From assembly GCA_002401655.1 (NCBI GenBank), contig NVTT01000019.1:33329-42144 (forward strand): DNA of 8,816 bases. Direction: 5' to 3'. Below the pieces are notes generated by a model. That model ran no database searches and had not been told where the DNA came from. It saw nothing but the letters and a program-made list of their open reading frames with translations. The DNA is from Gammaproteobacteria bacterium (lineage in GTDB: Bacteria; Pseudomonadota; Gammaproteobacteria; Enterobacterales; Kangiellaceae). Position numbers and translations under genes: made by a program. Within the stretch, counting starts at the first letter, position 1; each line of letters begins with the position of its first letter. Positions 6,611-8,816 of the stretch are shown here, piece by piece.

Positions 6611-8713
6611 CTAAAACTCATCTGCTCCAATATCGATTTGACTAGAAATACGTGGTTGAGCGTTAATATCCAAATCACCGTGAACCGGAATAATGCCATC
6701 GGTAAATTGGTTTTGCCAAAACGAGTCATTCCAATTGGTTAAATCTGACTGCATTTGACCGACATCGATTGCAGGGGAATTACTTAATAAATCTAAGTTT
6801 CCGTTGATTGGATCGGTGAATAAAGGATCTTGAATAATTGAGCTACCTTGTACGCCAGAGGTATCAGATACATCAGGCGCCCACCATATATTATTGATCC
6901 AACTGATATTCTGGAGCTGACCGTTTGATTCTTGTTCAAAATTTTCGCTCACACCAGCCTCGCCGTAAAGTATGTTATTCGCTAAGGTAGCGTTGATGAC
7001 TCTGAATGAGAATGTGATTTCGGTTCCCCAGCCTTTATTTTTATAAAAAGAATTATTATAAATATAGATATTAGTGGCGTTTCCACCGCCTTCTCCGTTC
7101 GTACTTTCAGCATAACCGCCGACGGTTAAACCGACTTCACGGTTATTATAAATGTAATTATTAATCATTAAGATTTCATCGCTGGCTTTTCCTGAATGCT
7201 CGCTAGCAAATTCAAACCCTAAATCGTTTTGTGAAGAATAGTTTCCATCAAAAATAATATTTCGTCCGCCGTCTACATAAAAACCACCGGCACTACCATC
7301 ATCATTTCCATACCAAGGATTGTTAGTAAAAGCGCCGAGAGCCAATTTAGTCGAGTTATTGATTGAACGATTACCCTTAATTAAACCATTACGCGCTCTG
7401 TTTTGCTCATCGGTACAACTAGCACACACATCACTTTCATAACCGATAACGTCAATACCAATATTATTATTATTATGCACATAATTATTCAAGACTTTAA
7501 ATCCATCAACGTTACCATTAATTGTAAAAGATTCACTGGCGGCCAATATGCAGTTATAAACCTCGTTACCGTCTAATATTAACCCTGTAATGGCACTGGT
7601 TGTATTACCATAAACCGCAATTCCATTCGCCCCAGGTCCACAGCCTGAATTTTGGTGACAGGAAGACAAGTTTTCTATGTGGTGAATGACGTTATTAATC
7701 AAACTAATATCGCTTGACGAACCATCAATTAAAATACCCACTGGCGTATCATTTATTTCAACACCGCTAGCGGTTCTAAAATTGGATAGTTCTAGATTTT
7801 CAATAACAATAAACTTTGCGTCGCGGATGGTGATTAAGCCTTGTCTATCAATGGGTGAAAGGTTGCTTCCATCTATAATTGCGCCATCAAGACCGACCAC
7901 AGAAATTGGCGAGCCTGATGAGCCAGAATCATCTTCACCGGAAAATAAAACCGTCTCGCCATAACTGCCTGCATTCACAATGAGAGTTTCACCTGCTGAA
8001 AGTTGATCAACAGCAAACTGGATATCTCTCCAAGGAAAACTTTGGGATCCATCATCGTTATTATTTCCGCTTGTAGCAACGTAAAAAGTGCTTCCTTGAG
8101 TGGTCACGGTTACTGACGCTGATGCTTCTACCGTCATACCGCCACTAACACAGCTTACTACATAGCTTGTAGTGAGATTTGGTTGCACATCAATATTGCC
8201 AGAGGTCGCATCATTGGTACTAAAGTCATTACTACTACAGGTTTCCGCATTACTCGACTGCCAAGATAAATTTGAGCTTTCTCCGGTTTGAATATTGGTC
8301 GGATTAGCGATTAAAGTGACGGTTACAATATTCACTGGATTAACTGTGACGCTGATACTGCTAGATTGATTAATTGCTCCCAATGAACAGTTAATAGAGA
8401 ATGTCATGGATGTCTCAGGTTGAAGCGAAACATTGCCTGAAGTCTGATTGTTAGTGGTAAATTCATTGCTAGTACATTGATTAGCATTGGTGGATGACCA
8501 TGTAATCGTGGTGGACTCGCCAGCAGTGATAGTTAAAGGCTCTGCGGTTAGATTCACGCTTATAACCACATTTTCTTCTTCGCCATCTTCATCATCACCA
8601 CTTCCACATGCATTGATGACAGTCAGTAATAGCATCGAAAAAGTGATTTTAGTCACTATTTTAAATACTAGCTTAAAGGCTAGATTTATTTGTTTAGTGT
8701 CAATAAAGCGCAT
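6611..8713 (-). CDS. Outer-surface lipoprotein with Ig-like repeats and right-handed beta-helix
   Basis: The 700-residue protein has a lysine-containing signal peptide and a lipobox I-N-A-C at 33-36, so Cys36 is the likely lipidation site; the following G-S-G-D-D and acidic linker (to about 48) suggest outer-membrane or surface display. Two Ig-like modules follow (about 52-124 and 131-203), each with a Cys pair 29 residues apart (Cys80/109 and Cys159/188) and a repeat period of 79 residues. From F-Y-V-A-T-S-G (210-216) onward there is a pectate-lyase-like right-handed parallel beta-helix with many N-N/G-N turns. The C-terminal part has a short N-S-P-A-I-D-V-G stretch and ends in D-I-G-A-D-E-F, the choice-of-anchor Q pattern. 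Such proteins bind or cleave polysaccharides; no catalytic residues could be assigned. The stop lies 41 nt (23 nt with the TTG start) before the methyltransferase gene, in the same direction. ATG 8713 is the only start giving a full signal peptide. Confidence 0.85.
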   Translation of the reverse strand: MRFIDTKQINLAFKLVFKIVTKITFSMLLLTVINACGSGDDEDGEEENVVISVNLTAEPLTITAGESTTITWSSTNANQCTSNEFTTNNQTSGNVSLQPETSMTFSINCSLGAINQSSSISVTVNPVNIVTVTLIANPTNIQTGESSNLSWQSSNAETCSSNDFSTNDATSGNIDVQPNLTTSYVVSCVSGGMTVEASASVTVTTQGSTFYVATSGNNNDDGSQSFPWRDIQFAVDQLSAGETLIVNAGSYGETVLFSGEDDSGSSGSPISVVGLDGAIIDGSNLSPIDRQGLITIRDAKFIVIENLELSNFRTASGVEINDTPVGILIDGSSSDISLINNVIHHIENLSSCHQNSGCGPGANGIAVYGNTTSAITGLILDGNEVYNCILAASESFTINGNVDGFKVLNNYVHNNNNIGIDVIGYESDVCASCTDEQNRARNGLIKGNRSINNSTKLALGAFTNNPWYGNDDGSAGGFYVDGGRNIIFDGNYSSQNDLGFEFASEHSGKASDEILMINNYIYNNREVGLTVGGYAESTNGEGGGNATNIYIYNNSFYKNKGWGTEITFSFRVINATLANNILYGEAGVSENFEQESNGQLQNISWINNIWWAPDVSDTSGVQGSSIIQDPLFTDPINGNLDLLSNSPAIDVGQMQSDLTNWNDSFWQNQFTDGIIPVHGDLDINAQPRISSQIDIGADEF

Positions 8714-8733
8714 TCAGTTTCTATCTACAATAA

Positions 8734-8754
8734 TTTAGGTTAACTAAACTTTAG
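8734..8754 (-). repeat. Overlapping TTTAG/CTAAA inverted repeats upstream of the lipoprotein gene
   Basis: The plus strand reads TTTAG (8734-8738), CTAAA (8744-8748) and TTTAG (8750-8754), giving two alternative small palindromes 21-41 nt upstream of the ATG at 8713. This is the expected promoter/operator region of the five-gene set, but it is AT-rich, so chance occurrence is possible and no firm -35/-10 pair was found. Confidence 0.3.
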
Positions 8755-8816
8755 ACCAGAATGCAGTTGTTAGCTATTCACTGCGACACGTTTTGAACTA
8801 ATTTAATCTAAATGTA

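Noticed and set aside
7461..7482. ATT/TTA trinucleotide run as a possible microsatellite
   Set aside because: It encodes an asparagine run in a turn of the beta-helix, a normal feature of such proteins, and is short.

Overview
The window is AT-rich bacterial chromosomal DNA with short intergenic gaps. The gene families (DUF350 / membrane-anchored spermidine synthase / small SpeD set, TPR-coupled histidine kinase, SonA/SonM-like pair, beta-helix lipoprotein) point to a Gram-negative, probably marine, gammaproteobacterium. This is an inference from families; genus and species cannot be read from the sequence.

Left side (1-2582, plus strand): the 3' end of a polyamine-type operon. It holds the C-terminal part of a DUF350 membrane protein, a spermidine synthase fused to an N-terminal multi-pass membrane domain, and a pyruvoyl-type S-adenosylmethionine decarboxylase whose ATG overlaps the synthase stop codon (TAATG). 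SpeD makes decarboxylated SAM, the aminopropyl donor used by the synthase.

Right side (2630-8713, minus strand, transcribed right to left): five tightly packed genes that could form one operon. In order of transcription they are a large secreted lipoprotein with two Ig-like repeats and a right-handed beta-helix; a tetrapyrrole-methylase-fold SAM methyltransferase with the signature motifs of borosin peptide-backbone alpha-N-methyltransferases; a 74-residue peptide resembling the precursors of split borosins; a membrane TPR-sensor histidine kinase starting 8 nt after the peptide gene; and an EamA/DMT-family transporter overlapping the kinase gene by 14 nt.

The main result is the methyltransferase-precursor pair, a likely split-borosin RiPP (backbone N-methylated peptide) locus. 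Its tight linkage to a sensor kinase with a predicted periplasmic peptide-binding-type TPR domain, and to a small-molecule exporter family, suggests the methylated peptide could be a signal or regulatory ligand; that function is a hypothesis. A 17-bp palindrome spans the precursor stop codon and the region just before the kinase start, where it could separate peptide from kinase expression. The two halves converge near 2583-2629, and no clear terminator hairpin is visible there.
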